From the NCBI GenBank assembly GCA_900772475.1, contig CAAHEI010000094.1, positions 49,768 through 113,767 of the forward strand: a stretch of 64,000 nt of DNA, read 5' to 3'. Each line of letters opens with the position of its first letter. Positions within the stretch are counted from its first letter, which is position 1. The notes under the pieces are model-generated. The model saw only the letters and a program-made list of their open reading frames with translations, was not told the DNA's origin and made no database searches. This DNA is from Clostridia bacterium. GTDB taxonomy: Bacteria; Bacillota; Clostridia; TANB77; CAG-465. Shown piece by piece: positions 1 through 7,668 of this stretch. Made by a program: the position numbers and the translations under genes.

Positions 1-915
1 AGACTTCTACCCTACTTTGGACATTTTTATATTAACAAAATCAAACCAACTGACATCATGCATTTTTATGATTTGCTTAGTAGAGATACTCAGTTAGTTA
101 GAAAAAAAGGCAATAATGGTAAGAAAACATTAAAGCCTTTATCTGGTAAAACAATATTAGAACATCACAGATTATTAAGAGCAATGCTTCATAAAGCAGT
201 ATATTGGCAACTAATTATATCTAATCCTGCTGAACGTGTTCAACCACCAAAAGCAAGAAAGCCAAAAAGAAGATACTATGATGATGAGCAATGTAAAATA
301 TTATTACACAATCTATCCTTACTTGGTGAAGATCAAATAAAATATAAAGTTGCAATCATTCTTACAATATTTACTGGTGTTCGTTTAGGCGAATTAATGG
401 GATTAGAATGGCAAGATATTGATTTAAAAACAGGAATTGTTAGTATAAATCGTTCTAGTCAATATTTAGCTGACAAAGGTGTATTTACAAAAACACCTAA
501 AACAGAAAGTTCTATCAGAGAAGTTGCAATTCCAAATTTCGTTGTTTCTCTACTTGAGCAATATAAGTTATGGTATGATGAACAAAAATCGTTCTGTGGT
601 GAATTATGGACTGATTCTAATAGGTTGTTTGTACAAGCTGATGGCAAACCTATGCACCCTTCTACAATAAGCAAATGGTTTGTAAAATATGTTGGTCAAA
701 TAGGACTACCTGTAATTAATTTTCACGGATTAAGACACACAAATGCTACACTTTTAATATCACAAAATATTGATGTAGCAGTTGTAGCAGCAAGACTTGG
801 ACATGCACAAATTACAACAACATTTAATTTTTATGTGCATCCTATTATTTCTCATAATAGAAATGCAGGAAATGCTTTAGAAAACTTGCTACTACCACAA
901 CAAAAATTAGTCTAA
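1..915 (+). CDS. Tyrosine recombinase/integrase, 5' end cut by window
   Basis: Site-specific DNA recombinase of the phage/ICE integrase family. The reading frame is open to base 1, so the gene starts upstream of the window and 304 codons are visible; the ATG at 58 is internal. An N-terminal SAM-like DNA-binding part is followed by the catalytic domain. The catalytic residues are in place: Arg in TGVRLGEL, Lys in TPKTESS, His-x-x-Arg in HGLRHTN, His in LGHAQ, and the nucleophile Tyr in FNFYVHP. It sits at the edge of an accessory gene block and is the probable integrase of an island extending left of the window. No attachment site could be assigned. The family call is secure; the element type is unknown. 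Confidence 0.93.
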   Translation, partial: RLLPYFGHFYINKIKPTDIMHFYDLLSRDTQLVRKKGNNGKKTLKPLSGKTILEHHRLLRAMLHKAVYWQLIISNPAERVQPPKARKPKRRYYDDEQCKILLHNLSLLGEDQIKYKVAIILTIFTGVRLGELMGLEWQDIDLKTGIVSINRSSQYLADKGVFTKTPKTESSIREVAIPNFVVSLLEQYKLWYDEQKSFCGELWTDSNRLFVQADGKPMHPSTISKWFVKYVGQIGLPVINFHGLRHTNATLLISQNIDVAVVAARLGHAQITTTFNFYVHPIISHNRNAGNALENLLLPQQKLV

Positions 916-1674
916 AATCTTTTTTCAGATTTCACTAAAGTCATTAGACTTTTCACGATAAAAATAAATCGTTGTCAAAATTTTTGATTTTGTTCTAACG
1001 ATTATGTGTGTTCTGTAAAAGACTACTATTTATAAAATTAGGTTTCCCATAGTCTTTTACTGAATTTTTATTAGAAATATAAACGTTTTGGGAGATTTTC
1101 TTCCCCAACTTTTCCCCAATTTCACATAAAATGCCTATTTTTAGTCATTATCGTTAACTAATTGAGGAATATAAAAAATCGCTACAACCACTCAAGCTGT
1201 AGCGATTAAATCAAAATTGTAAAGCAAAATCATTTTAAACTCACCTTAGAGTTATGAGCCATATGTTACTATAAAAAATATGTAGAATTAAATTATAAAC
1301 TTAAAAATATATTTGAATATAAATATTCAAAGTTAATGATTAAAAAGCAGAAAATACTAAAACAGGAGAGTAAAGAGATAAAAATTACAATAGAAAATTT
1401 TTGACAACAAAAATAGCTGATTATTATTGTAGCAGATTTGCAGAAGAAGAATTAACTTTTTTAGAAAAGTACAATATAAAAAGAAAAAATGTATATAATA
1501 AATGCAAACAAATATACGATGAAAAAACAGGATATAAAAAACAGATATTCAATATTACAAAAATAATTATGAAAAATGAAAAATTCTAAAACGTTGATTA
1601 ATGATATAAAATATGATAAGATGGGTTTAATGAGTTGGTGAATAATAATTAATAAATAATTAGGAGGTCTGTAA
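916..1674. other. Intergenic stretch after the integrase
   Basis: No convincing gene is seen. It holds an 11-bp inverted repeat (GTAAAAGACTA near 1016 and its complement near 1052), a tandem TTCCCCAACT/TTCCCCAAT motif near 1101-1120, and the hairpin listed at 1177. A 62-codon frame with only a TTG start (1401-1589) has no clear ribosome site and is probably a relic or chance. The last 20 bases carry the strong ribosome site of the next gene. Confidence 0.5.
1177..1207 (-). terminator. Intrinsic terminator-like hairpin, minus strand
   Basis: A perfect 10-bp stem (AATCGCTACA with TGTAGCGATT) encloses an 11-nt loop. Read on the minus strand it is followed by a run of six T, the usual form of an intrinsic terminator. 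No intact minus-strand gene now lies just to its right, so it may be left over from a lost gene or be weakly used by the plus-strand integrase. Confidence 0.6.
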
Positions 1675-2178
1675 ATGTCTAATAATATTGGTAAACGAGA
1701 TATATTAATTTTTCCTAAATTTGATAATATGAGAATAATTGATAAAATTAGAAATAAATACGATAGATTATCAAATTTAGTAGCACCACATATAACTCTG
1801 GCTTTTCCTTTTAACGATAAAATAAGTAATGAAGATTTAATTTCTAAATTATCTGCCTTATTAAAAAAACACTCTCATTTTGAAGTAACTTTTAAAGGCA
1901 TTTCTTTATCTGACGATAACTATATTTTATTAAACTGTGTAAAGGGAAATTACGAAATATTAAAATTACACGATGATATATATGAAAAAATAATACCAAG
2001 TCATTTTAAAAAATCAATAAAATACATTCCACATATAACACTTGGTCAAGCTGATAATTTAAAAGATTTTTCTAATTTCAATTATGAATTTACAACTATT
2101 ATTAATGAAGTTTCTATTGAATTTATAGATAGCAATGAAGAGTCTATTATTATTAAAAATATAAAATTAGGAGAATAA
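1675..2178 (+). CDS. 2H phosphoesterase family protein (LigT/2'-5' RNA ligase-like)
   Basis: The 167-residue protein carries both signature motifs of the 2H superfamily, HIT at residues 39-41 and HIT at 120-122, spaced as usual for a two-lobed fold. Family members open or form 2',5' or cyclic phosphate bonds in RNA or in nucleotides such as ADP-ribose 1'',2''-cyclic phosphate; the substrate here cannot be read. A TAGGAGGTCTGTAA ribosome site supports the ATG. The next gene begins 2 bases after the stop, so the two are probably co-transcribed. It lies in the accessory region. Confidence 0.85.
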   Translation: MSNNIGKRDILIFPKFDNMRIIDKIRNKYDRLSNLVAPHITLAFPFNDKISNEDLISKLSALLKKHSHFEVTFKGISLSDDNYILLNCVKGNYEILKLHDDIYEKIIPSHFKKSIKYIPHITLGQADNLKDFSNFNYEFTTIINEVSIEFIDSNEESIIIKNIKLGE

Positions 2179-2180
2179 GC

Positions 2181-2933
2181 ATGAATAATATAGAATATTT
2201 AAATAAAACTTTAGAAATAAAAATAGATAGACCTATGGGTAGCAAACACCCAAAGCATGGATTTATTTATCCAGTAAATTATGGTTATGTACCTAATACC
2301 GTAAGTGATGATGGTGAAGAATTAGATGCTTATGTTTTAGGAATTTATGAGCCATTAGAAAACTTTACTGGAAAATGTATTGCAATAATTCATAGAACAA
2401 ATGATAATGATGACAAATTAATTATCATTCCTGAAAATAAAGCATTTACTAATGAAGAGATTAAAGTTTTGACTGATTTTCAAGAACAATATTTTAAAAG
2501 TACAATTTTAAGACCTAATGATTATATAAATTGGAATGAAAATATTCCTGAGTTATCTGTAACCAGTTTAGAAAACAGTTTAAAATTTTATAAAACTGCT
2601 GGATTTGAAGTAAAATATAATAGACCAGAAAATAAATTTACTTTCATATCCTTAAACAATATTCAATTTATGTTACAAGAGTTATCAGATAATGATAAAT
2701 GGAATGTTGGAGAACTAAAATATCCTTTTGGAAATGGAATCAATTTTCAATTAGAAGTCGAAGATATTGATAAAATATATAATAATTTTAAAAATAATAA
2801 TTACGCAATAGCTTTTGATGTTGAAGAAAATTGGTATAGACAAAATGATAAAATCTTAGGAAATAAAGAATTTTTAATTCAAGACCCTGACGGATATTTA
2901 TTAAGGTTTATGCAAGATTTAGGTGAAAAATAA
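2181..2933 (+). CDS. Inorganic pyrophosphatase-like / glyoxalase (VOC) fusion protein
   Basis: A 250-residue two-domain protein. Residues 1-110 match the short family-1 pyrophosphatase-like proteins of Firmicutes (DRPMGSKHPKHG, PVNYGYVPNT, DDGEELDAYV). Residues 117-250 match a VOC/bleomycin-resistance-like domain (IPELSVTSLENSLKFY, then QDPDGYLLRF). The junction reads NDYINWNENIPEL, where INWN resembles the usual start of a free-standing VOC protein with Met replaced by Ile (codon ATA), suggesting fusion of two adjacent genes. The ribosome site AGGAGAATAAGC lies in the end of the preceding 2H gene, so the pair is likely one operon. Both domain calls are firm; substrates and any joint function are unknown. 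Confidence 0.85.
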   Translation: MNNIEYLNKTLEIKIDRPMGSKHPKHGFIYPVNYGYVPNTVSDDGEELDAYVLGIYEPLENFTGKCIAIIHRTNDNDDKLIIIPENKAFTNEEIKVLTDFQEQYFKSTILRPNDYINWNENIPELSVTSLENSLKFYKTAGFEVKYNRPENKFTFISLNNIQFMLQELSDNDKWNVGELKYPFGNGINFQLEVEDIDKIYNNFKNNNYAIAFDVEENWYRQNDKILGNKEFLIQDPDGYLLRFMQDLGEK

Positions 2934-3194
2934 ATTATAAAAAAGTTCAATGAAAAAATGATATAAAGAACCTTCTATAAAATTTAAATGCTATAAATGG
3001 AAAATATTGTAAAAATCATTCAGATTAAAATAGGTTTTCTACGGCATTATACTATATACTCTCATATTTATCAAATCACTTTTAATTAAGATGTTTATAT
3101 TATGTTGATTAACAACTTATTATATTTTGGTTTCAAAATATTTCCTTAATGCGTTAATTATAACTTTCAATTAGCCATATATTATTTTAAAATT

Positions 3195-3485
3195 TTATTC
3201 TAATTCATCTCTAACTTCATATGATACCTATGTCTTTGTACTTTTTTCATCTTCAAATAAATTTCCTGTTTTTTTACTTAAATTATTTCATATCAATAAG
3301 TAAATGTATTCCTGTTCCTTTTCGTTATATTCTTATTTATCGTAAACACATGTATAATCAGCAAATACCATTCTTTCTATTCCATCTTCAATATTACATT
3401 TGACTATCATACCACTTATACACTAAAGTTTTTCTTTGGTTAATATTACTTATACATTTGCTTGTTCATTTAATTTATAAAACAT
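3195..3485 (-). pseudogene. Decayed paralogue of the hypothetical protein at 6427-6885
   Basis: Read from an ATG with a GGAGGG ribosome site, the frame matches the 152-residue protein encoded at 6427-6885 along most of its length: GMIVKCNIEDGIE against GMMTKCTMTNGIE, VFADYTCVYDK against GFADPTGIYNK, EYIYL against DYIYL, KTGNLFEDEK against DTGKLIGDDEK. Five in-frame stops (TAA, TAG, TAA, TGA, TAG) interrupt it, with no net frameshift over 97 codons. It is a dead copy. Confidence 0.75.
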
Positions 3486-3510
3486 TATATTATCCCTCCA
3501 TATTTGTAGA

Positions 3511-3540
3511 AAAAATGAGTGAAATATTCCACTCATTTTA
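3511..3540. terminator. Bidirectional terminator-like hairpin
   Basis: A perfect 10-bp stem (AAAATGAGTG with CACTCATTTT) around an 8-nt loop, A-rich on one side and T-rich on the other. It lies downstream of the minus-strand small ORF at 3533-3668. The same stem sequence recurs in the terminator at 10703-10737. Confidence 0.6.
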
Positions 3541-3668
3541 AGCCCAATCTTTTCTTCAGCTCTTTAAAAACATAAAACTTACAATCACCTATTACATAAT
3601 TAACTCTTTTTTATAATTGAAGAAAATGTAAAAATCGCAGTAAGCACTATAAATAATATAAACCACAT
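3533..3668 (-). pseudogene. Small membrane protein gene broken by a one-base indel in poly-A
   Basis: From the ATG at 3668, preceded by TTGGAGTGG, the frame encodes a 22-residue hydrophobic peptide (MWFILFIVLTAIFTFSSIIK) and then stops. Removing one base from the following run of six A would continue it with VNYVIGDCKFYVFKELKKRL to a stop at 3533, giving a single-span protein of about 44 residues with a basic tail. Both halves look protein-like. The family is not recognised. It could be a real frameshift, a sequencing error, or a 22-residue peptide. Confidence 0.4.
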
Positions 3669-3749
3669 AATACCACTCCAATCTTATAAATTTTTTTCAT
3701 TAGAACAATTATATCAAATTCCATAAAAAACAATTTTTTTAAACGTATA

Positions 3750-4496
3750 CTATTTTTTAGCTCTAATAAATAAAAAATATGGTCTATCATACTGATTAAC
3801 ATATTTAGGTATAATTTTTATGGTTTCTTTATCAGGTAACGGTTCTAAAATTTTATCAATTTTAAATTCACTCTTCACTAATCCATTTATCAAACTACTA
3901 AAATTTCTATGATATTTTTGTACCATTACTCCATTCCATTCTTTTTCTCTTACTCCTTCTCTATTATAATCTGATACAAGTAAAAACCATTTTCCGTTAA
4001 TTTCTGTGTAATTCTTTTTCATCCAAGGCTCGAATTTATTAGCTATTCTTAAAGGATGATCAATAGAAAAAATTAGTATTCCATCTTTATTTAGCAAATT
4101 ATATATATCTTTTATTAATTTATCATAGTCCTTCACATAGTGAATAGCTAATGAAGAAATAACTACATCAAATTTTTCTTCCAGTTTGTCTATATCTTCC
4201 ATCGCCATCAATTTGTATTTTATTTTTTTATCTTTGTTATTATCTAAAGCTATTTTTATCATATGTTCAGATATGTCAATTCCTAATACTTCCTTTGCTC
4301 CTAATTCTCTACAATATATGTCATTTTCTCCATAGCCACATCCTAAATCAAGAACTCTTTTATTATTTAAGTCTGGTATTAATTTCCTAAAATTAGGTAT
4401 TTCAATTAAATCATTTGCATTTTTTCCTTTGTTTTCGTATCTCATTTTATCATATGCCTCTGAAAAAGTTTTAATATCATATATATTCTGCTTCAT
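3750..4496 (-). CDS. Class I SAM-dependent methyltransferase
   Basis: The 248-residue protein has the Rossmann methyltransferase motifs in order: VLDLGCGYGEN (motif I, SAM-binding, near residue 48), LGIDISEHMI (motif II), FDVVISSLAIHYV (motif IV region, near 110), and LLNKDGILIFSIDHPL. The C-terminal half is a substrate-binding part of the kind seen in small-molecule methyltransferases; the substrate is not readable. It stands alone on the minus strand in the accessory region, with AGGAGTTGAATTTTT before the ATG. A housekeeping or resistance role cannot be told apart. Confidence 0.88.
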   Translation of the reverse strand: MKQNIYDIKTFSEAYDKMRYENKGKNANDLIEIPNFRKLIPDLNNKRVLDLGCGYGENDIYCRELGAKEVLGIDISEHMIKIALDNNKDKKIKYKLMAMEDIDKLEEKFDVVISSLAIHYVKDYDKLIKDIYNLLNKDGILIFSIDHPLRIANKFEPWMKKNYTEINGKWFLLVSDYNREGVREKEWNGVMVQKYHRNFSSLINGLVKSEFKIDKILEPLPDKETIKIIPKYVNQYDRPYFLFIRAKK

Positions 4497-4780
4497 AAAA
4501 ATTCAACTCCTATCTCCGCATTTTTATTATATCACTTTATATTCTTTATTTCACTAAATTATTTTAAATTTCAAATTTTTATAATCAAACTGCTACCACA
4601 AATACACTTATAAACTTTAAATACTTAACCTGAATATCTATAGAATACTATTTTTTAGTACTTGTGAAATAATTTTAAAAAAGTTATGTTATTATTAATA
4701 TACATTCTATTTGATAATTTTTTACTATGCTAATATAATATCTATATAGATAGTAATTTTGAGATAGGAATTGAAATATA

Positions 4781-4936
4781 GGAAAAAGAATTAACAAAGA
4801 AGAGCTAATAAAATTTATTAAGAACTTAAATTTAAATAAAGATAAGTATTGGATTTTATTAAGAGAAACCTTAGTTATACGTAGTATATATCCAGATGCT
4901 GGAGATTTATATCTTACAGTTACTCAAAAGAGTTAA
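4781..4936 (+). pseudogene. Start-less fragment, possibly of a nucleotidyltransferase-like protein
   Basis: An open frame of 51 codons ends at a TAA at 4936 and reads INKEELIKFIKNLNLNKDKY, then WILLRETLVIRSIYPDAGDL. It has no usable start codon and is stopped just upstream. The pattern of a short helix followed by a YW...LV...D.D.Y-type stretch recalls the N-terminus of stand-alone nucleotidyltransferases, but the catalytic acidic pair is degraded. The homology is a guess from pattern. The rest of 4501-4967 shows no gene. Confidence 0.35.
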
Positions 4937-4943
4937 GAAATCA

Positions 4944-4969
4944 AAAAGCACAGTATTTACTGTACTTTT
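4944..4969. terminator. Terminator hairpin after the Nudix gene
   Basis: An AAAAG-C-ACAGTA arm pairs with TACTGT-A-CTTTT over a 2-nt gap, with one mismatch. It is A-rich on the left and T-rich on the right, so it can work both ways. It overlaps the stop codon of the minus-strand Nudix gene. Confidence 0.55.
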
Positions 4970-5411
4970 AAAATTTATCTATTTTCTCCGATTTAAAAAA
5001 TAACTCCTTTTTAATTGCTAAACTTACAACTTTTTCTAGTATTTGCTTATTTCCAAACCAATTTATTTTTTCCATAAATTCATCAAATTTACACCATTTA
5101 TAATCTATGTTTTCTTCATTTAATATAATATTATCTTTATTTACAAAACTTATATAAACATATTCCTTACATTGTACTCCTAAAGACTCATATTCTAAAA
5201 TCCAGTTTAAGTAAATATTATTATTCGTTAATAGACCCGTCTCTTCTTTTACTTCTCTTTTAACAGTTTCTTCTCTATCTAAATCATATTTTTCACATCC
5301 ACCTGTTACTACATACCAAAATGATTCTTTAAATTGAGGATCATTCTCACTGCCTTTTAATAATAATATTTCATTATATTCATTTACTATAAAAGTTAAA
5401 ATTTTATCCAT
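4968..5411 (-). CDS. Nudix hydrolase
   Basis: This 147-residue protein has the core of the Nudix box, REVKEETGLL near residue 60, after TGG and an acidic linker (CEKYDLDREETVK). The first Glu of the textbook pattern is not in its usual place, so the box is slightly divergent. The family hydrolyses nucleoside diphosphates linked to another group; ADP-ribose is a possible substrate given the nearby macrodomain and ADP-ribosylglycohydrolase genes, but that is inference. Its ribosome site and ATG lie inside a fragment copied from an ADP-ribosylglycohydrolase gene (see 5403-5490). Confidence 0.85.
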   Translation of the reverse strand: MDKILTFIVNEYNEILLLKGSENDPQFKESFWYVVTGGCEKYDLDREETVKREVKEETGLLTNNNIYLNWILEYESLGVQCKEYVYISFVNKDNIILNEENIDYKWCKFDEFMEKINWFGNKQILEKVVSLAIKKELFFKSEKIDKF

Positions 5412-5490
5412 TTCTCCATTACCTCCTGACCACTCTGCCTATTCAACCTTTAATTCACATCTAGCAAATGCTTGTAATGTTTCTTTCATC
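5403..5490 (-). pseudogene. Fragment of an ADP-ribosylglycohydrolase gene
   Basis: The minus strand reads ETLQAFARCELKVE, a stop, then AEWSGGNGEMDK. The intact gene at 7669-8595 has TTLQALARCELKVKTAEEAG followed by GNGEMDN. The DNA is also closely similar to 8221-8306. The fragment runs straight into the Nudix gene, which uses the copied GGAGGTAATGGAGAAATG as ribosome site and start. The rest of 5490-5683 shows no recognisable gene, though an interrupted frame may be further debris. Confidence 0.75.
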
Positions 5491-5683
5491 ATATCTCTAA
5501 ATGCAATTTTAATGTCGTGAACACTTCTAATATTGTTTTATGGCATAAATTGTTGTATAAAATCTTTTCTATTTCATATGATATTTTTTTCCCATAAAAA
5601 ATTTCTCTACATACTCTTCTATCCAAAAAAGTTTATTTTTTCATAAAAGACTTTACTTTTTATAGTTGGTCTTCCTAAATACT

Positions 5684-6004
5684 TTATTTTATATTTGTCA
5701 CTGCTTTCATGTACGCAACTATTTTTTTAATTTCTTTTCTATCAAAAATCATTATATATTTTTGTCCTGTATATTCACCTCTTTTATCTGTTAAATTAAT
5801 AGCTAGTTCCATATAAATATCTTGTATTTCATGACCTCCTTTTATATATGTATATTTTCCTGTATCCCATAAATTAATTTTAGGATACAAAGTAAATTCT
5901 AAATCTGGTTCATAAAATTCAATTTCTTCTTTTTCTTTTAACTCATCATTTAATAGTTTTTCCATCATATTTATTAGCCCTTCAACCTCTGCATATGTCA
6001 TCAA
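5684..6004 (-). CDS. Hypothetical protein, 106 residues
   Basis: Not recognised with certainty. The protein is acidic and begins with a helix (YAEVEGLINMMEKLLNDEL), followed by alternating strands (IEFYEPDLEFTLYP, KYTYIKGGHEIQDIYMELAI) and a final amphipathic segment. Its length and style resemble small immunity-type proteins found in polymorphic-toxin and accessory regions, but no toxin partner is seen. The ATG lacks a strong ribosome site. It follows two other unknown genes on the same strand and may share their transcript. Confidence 0.6.
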   Translation of the reverse strand: MMTYAEVEGLINMMEKLLNDELKEKEEIEFYEPDLEFTLYPKINLWDTGKYTYIKGGHEIQDIYMELAINLTDKRGEYTGQKYIMIFDRKEIKKIVAYMKAVTNIK

Positions 6005-6051
6005 TTCAGATCTTCTAAAATATTTAAAATTACTGTTGTGTATATTTATTT

Positions 6052-6312
6052 TTATATCAGCCCACTTATCATCGTTTTCATGTTTTTTATATAGTTAAAT
6101 ATTCCAAATTCAAAATATGTATCATCAATATTCATTCTAATAGTATTTGTCATTTTACTATCTATTTCATCATAAAACTCTATATCTGTAATATCAAAAT
6201 CTTCATTAACTTTTTTTATAATCTTTTTAGTTTGCTGTAATGGAAATGGAACATCAAGCTTATTGCAATATGCTATTTCTAAGACCTCTGCTATTACTAG
6301 TTTTCCTGCCAT
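6052..6312 (-). CDS. Hypothetical protein whose domain starts before its first ATG
   Basis: From ATG 6312 the frame gives 86 residues, but the same frame is open for 38 more codons upstream, reading KTYYYLTVKYENHN and then VKVGDRVLVDMAGKLVIAEV, which looks like one continuous small beta-rich domain. There is no ATG, GTG or TTG in that stretch, and it ends at the TAA that closes the gene at 6427-6885, in the same frame. No ribosome site precedes ATG 6312. Either the true start codon was lost (a codon GAA stands where ATG might be) or the two genes were one. It may be a pseudogene. Function unknown. Confidence 0.5.
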   Translation of the reverse strand: MAGKLVIAEVLEIAYCNKLDVPFPLQQTKKIIKKVNEDFDITDIEFYDEIDSKMTNTIRMNIDDTYFEFGIFNYIKNMKTMISGLI

Positions 6313-6426
6313 ATCTACTAAAACTCTATCACCAACTTTAACACTTGTGTCATCCGAAATATAGTTATATTCTTTATTGCTATTGTGATTTTCATATTTT
6401 ACAGTTAAATAATAATATGTTTTTTC

Positions 6427-6885
6427 TTAATTTTGATTATCTTCATTACTATCTGCCATACTTTTATTAGTTAGAAATTTCGGAATTTCAGGCTCTATTT
6501 CATTAGTATCATTGTTATAAAATATAAATTTATTTGTTAATTTTCCACCCCATCGTGGATTAGAGTATATAATGGCTTCTATTTTTTCTATATCATCAAT
6601 TTTAACAGATTTAAATGTTTGATTATATTTTTCATCATCACCTATTAATTTTCCTGTATCTTCATCTAAATTATCCCATGTCCATAGATAAATATAGTCA
6701 TGTACTTTTCCATCGTATTTTTCTTTATTATAAATTCCTGTTGGATCTGCAAATCCAACTTCTTCTATTCCATTTGTCATTGTACATTTGGTCATCATAC
6801 CATGTATGTGACAAATATTTTCTTTATCCATTTTTTCTTCTGATTTTACTTTTCCATCTAATTTATAAAATGTTATTGTTCTCAT
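6427..6885 (-). CDS. Hypothetical protein, 152 residues, with a decayed paralogue upstream
   Basis: Not recognised. A mixed alpha/beta protein with a GMMTKCTMTNGIEEVGFADP segment near residues 29-48 and a DYIYLWTWDNLDEDTGK stretch; the C-terminal 20 residues are polar and probably disordered. A nonsense-filled copy lies at 3195-3485, which shows that the conserved core is residues 20-100. The stop codon is in frame with the next gene. Upstream, 6886-7131 holds no gene and only AT-rich sequence. The ribosome site is weak. Confidence 0.6.
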   Translation of the reverse strand: MRTITFYKLDGKVKSEEKMDKENICHIHGMMTKCTMTNGIEEVGFADPTGIYNKEKYDGKVHDYIYLWTWDNLDEDTGKLIGDDEKYNQTFKSVKIDDIEKIEAIIYSNPRWGGKLTNKFIFYNNDTNEIEPEIPKFLTNKSMADSNEDNQN

Positions 6886-7131
6886 TTAATTCACATCCAA
6901 TTATTGTCTTATTTTAAGTATATATAGCAATGCATATGCTCTGTTATATAAGTATTCTATAAATATAGCGTCTGTAATTGCTTCACGCTTTTTTTTGCCT
7001 TATTTAAATATTCGTGATGAAACGTTAAAAGATTGGCTTTACCTTTGTTAATGATAAAATAAAAATCATATTTAAAAATATACAATTTTGTATTGAAATT
7101 AACACTTCTTTTTAAATTATTAAATAATATT

Positions 7132-7650
7132 TTAACACTCCTTCTGCTTTTCCTTTAAATATTCACAATAATACTTATATTCTTCCTCTTTAAAACAAAC
7201 TAAATATATCTTTTCAAAATTTTCAGCGTATTTTATTGCTTTATCAATTGATGTTTTTGCTCCAATATCTAATGGAACTTGATATACTCCCATTCCTAAA
7301 CAAGGAAATGCTATTGTTTTTATTTTGTTTTTCTTTGCTAATTCATAAGAATTTATATAGCAATTTTCTAATAACTGTTTTTTATTATTAGTTCTAAAAT
7401 CATACCACTTTGGAGCAACAGTATGTATAACATATTTTGCATTTAAATTATATCCATTTGTTATTTTAGCCTCTCCAGTCATACATCCATTTAACTTTAT
7501 ACACGCTTTCAGTAATTGTTTTCCAGCTTTTCTATGTATAGATCCATCTACGCCTCCTCCACCTAATAAAGAAGAGTGGGCTGCATTTACTATTGCATCT
7601 ACTTCTAATTCAGTTATATCACTTTTTATCACTTCAATATTATTAATCAT
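7132..7650 (-). CDS. Macrodomain (ADP-ribose-binding) protein
   Basis: A single macrodomain of 172 residues. The ADP-ribose-binding motifs are present: IVNAAHSSLLGGGGVDGSIH near residues 20-39 (the NAA...GGGGVDG loop) and FPCLGMGVYQVP near 115. This is the MacroD-type arrangement. Family members bind ADP-ribose and hydrolyse O-acetyl-ADP-ribose, ADP-ribosyl-carboxylate esters or ADP-ribose-1''-phosphate. It begins 18 bp after the stop of the ADP-ribosylglycohydrolase gene, so the two form an operon for removing or recycling ADP-ribose. ATG follows AAAGGAAAATT. Confidence 0.93.
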   Translation of the reverse strand: MINNIEVIKSDITELEVDAIVNAAHSSLLGGGGVDGSIHRKAGKQLLKACIKLNGCMTGEAKITNGYNLNAKYVIHTVAPKWYDFRTNNKKQLLENCYINSYELAKKNKIKTIAFPCLGMGVYQVPLDIGAKTSIDKAIKYAENFEKIYLVCFKEEEYKYYCEYLKEKQKEC

Positions 7651-7668
7651 AATTTTCCTTTCATTTTA

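Noticed and set aside
1016..1062. Inverted repeat after the integrase as its terminator
   Set aside because: The 11-bp arms enclose about 25 bases and the following T run is weak; kept only as a remark.
1401..1589. 62-codon frame with a TTG start
   Set aside because: No ribosome site and no recognisable motif; too weak to list as a gene, mentioned only in the intergenic entry.
3221..3403. Plus-strand 60-codon frame
   Set aside because: It is the complement of the decayed paralogue on the minus strand and has no ribosome site.
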